Assembly (NCBI GenBank): GCA_030625905.1
Contig: DAOUQA010000026.1
Coordinates: forward strand, 1 to 15,165
Reading direction: 5' to 3'
Length of the DNA stretch: 15,165 bases
DNA from: Kiritimatiellales bacterium
Lineage (GTDB): Bacteria > Verrucomicrobiota > Kiritimatiellia > Kiritimatiellales > Pontiellaceae
The notes beneath the pieces are model-generated. The model searched no databases, was not told the DNA's origin, and worked only from the letters and a program-made list of their open reading frames with translations. Every line of letters starts with the position of its first letter. Position 1 is the first letter of the stretch. Shown in pieces: positions 14,793 to 15,165 of the stretch. Both the position numbers and the translations under genes were made by a program.

Positions 14793-14865
14793 GGCCGCAA
14801 AAGAGCGCAGGGAAGCGCAAAGGCAGAACGATTCTTTCTTTGTGCCCTTTGCGTTCTTTCGTGGC
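14793..14865. repeat. Imperfect hairpin repeat, GCCGCAAAAGAGCGCA type
   Basis: The left arm GGCCGCAAAAGAGCGCAGG, continuing AAGCGCAAAG, faces a right arm CTTTGTGCCCTTTGCG then TTCTTTCGTGGC that is its imperfect reverse complement. The units repeat with a period of about 9-10 bp (AGCGCAGGGA, AGCGCAAAGG). It directly follows the thiamine-binding-type gene and could act as its transcript end. Confidence 0.7.
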
Positions 14866-14870
14866 TAAAT

Positions 14871-14984
14871 CTCTCCTGCTCCGGCGTTCAGCAGCTCATC
14901 ATCCTCGAAAAAACCGGCGATACTTTCCGCGAGATTCCCGACCTGTACCTCCGGTTTGTTCCCATGGTGAGAGGCGACGGGTAG
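14871..14984 (+). other. Unrecognised short open segment between repeat and tRNA
   Basis: After the hairpin repeat the plus frame stays open as SGVQQLIILEKTGDTFREI, PDLYLRFVPMVRGDG and stops at 14982-14984. It looks protein-like but has no start or Shine-Dalgarno site of its own and matches no family I know. It may be the tail of a deleted gene. The minus strand also carries a 25-codon frame here, so coding strand is uncertain. Confidence 0.25.
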
Positions 14985-15011
14985 GAACTTTGAAAAAAAA
15001 GATATTTTTAG

Positions 15012-15039
15012 TTGTCTCACCCGGCGGTTTTGCTACGGT
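15012..15039 (+). promoter_or_regulatory. Probable tRNA-Glu promoter
   Basis: A -35-like TTGTCT (15012-15017) and a -10-like TACGGT (15034-15039) are separated by 16 bp and end 20 bp before the tRNA. An A/T-rich tract (AAAAAAAAGATATTTTT) lies just upstream like an UP element. Confidence 0.45.
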
Positions 15040-15059
15040 ACGCCCTCGTTTTTGCCACC

Positions 15060-15135
15060 GACCCCTTCGTCTAGTGGCCTAGGACTCCAGGTTTTCATCC
15101 TGGCAACACGGGTTCGAGTCCCGTAGGGGTCGCCA
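15060..15135 (+). tRNA. tRNA-Glu (anticodon TTC)
   Basis: Complete cloverleaf. The acceptor GACCCCT pairs with AGGGGTC. The D-arm contains AGTGGCCTAGGAC. The anticodon stem CCAGG/CCTGG encloses loop TTTTCAT, giving anticodon TTC, which reads GAA/GAG. The T-arm is ACGGG, TTCGAGT, CCCGT. The discriminator is G and CCA is encoded at 15133-15135. 15136-15165 shows nothing further. Confidence 0.97.
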
Positions 15136-15165
15136 TCTTTCTCTCTTCATTCTTGCAATCCATTC

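Noticed and set aside
1..15165. CRISPR arrays, transposase genes or integrase/att structures
   Set aside because: The repeats present are hairpins at scattered sites without regular spacers, and no transposase or integrase motif was seen. tRNA-Glu at the edge could be an attachment site, but no duplicated tRNA 3' end is visible in the window.

Overview
The window most likely comes from a PVC-type bacterium (Verrucomicrobiota/Kiritimatiellota/Lentisphaerota-like). That is an inference. It rests on the gene mix, the moderately high GC, the use of Shine-Dalgarno sites, and several families of intergenic hairpin repeats (period about 9 bp) that I associate with such genomes. I ran no taxonomic search.

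Left part, minus strand (about 8050 down to 223). An RND-type tripartite efflux operon reads leftward. It starts with an unusual in-frame MarR regulator/TolC-like outer-membrane factor fusion, preceded by a perfect palindrome that is a likely MarR operator. A periplasmic adaptor follows with a 4-bp overlap, then a HAE1-like RND pump. Downstream on the same strand are a DUF4186 protein and poly(A) polymerase I (pcnB). The 3' end of an unidentified plus-strand gene lies at the left edge.

Middle, plus strand (8112-10712). A fragment of a LacI/GalR regulator precedes a tight gene pair: an excisionase-like HTH fused to a PTS EIIA domain, and a CPA-type cation:proton antiporter with a C-terminal CBS pair.

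Right part (10747-14800). Intact genes are interleaved with remnants. There is a frameshifted CBS protein joined to the tail of an ArsB/SLC13-like permease, both ends of an RND adaptor, a minus-strand ABC ATPase fragment, and the junction of an ABC-2 exporter operon. Between them sit an intact membrane-anchored thioredoxin-like protein that has lost one active-site Cys, an Acr3 arsenite efflux permease, a thioredoxin-coupled arsenate reductase ArsC, and an MTH1187/DUF77 thiamine-binding-type protein. Acr3 and ArsC form a basic arsenic detoxification set (reduction, then export). No arsR is visible.

Right edge. A complete tRNA-Glu(TTC) with encoded CCA, preceded by a plausible promoter.

The most striking features are the MarR-TolC fusion with a buried signal peptide, five hairpin repeats of several families (one read in frame inside the tolC-like gene), a twin-hairpin element with complementary loops before acr3, and the density of internally deleted gene remnants around the arsenic genes.
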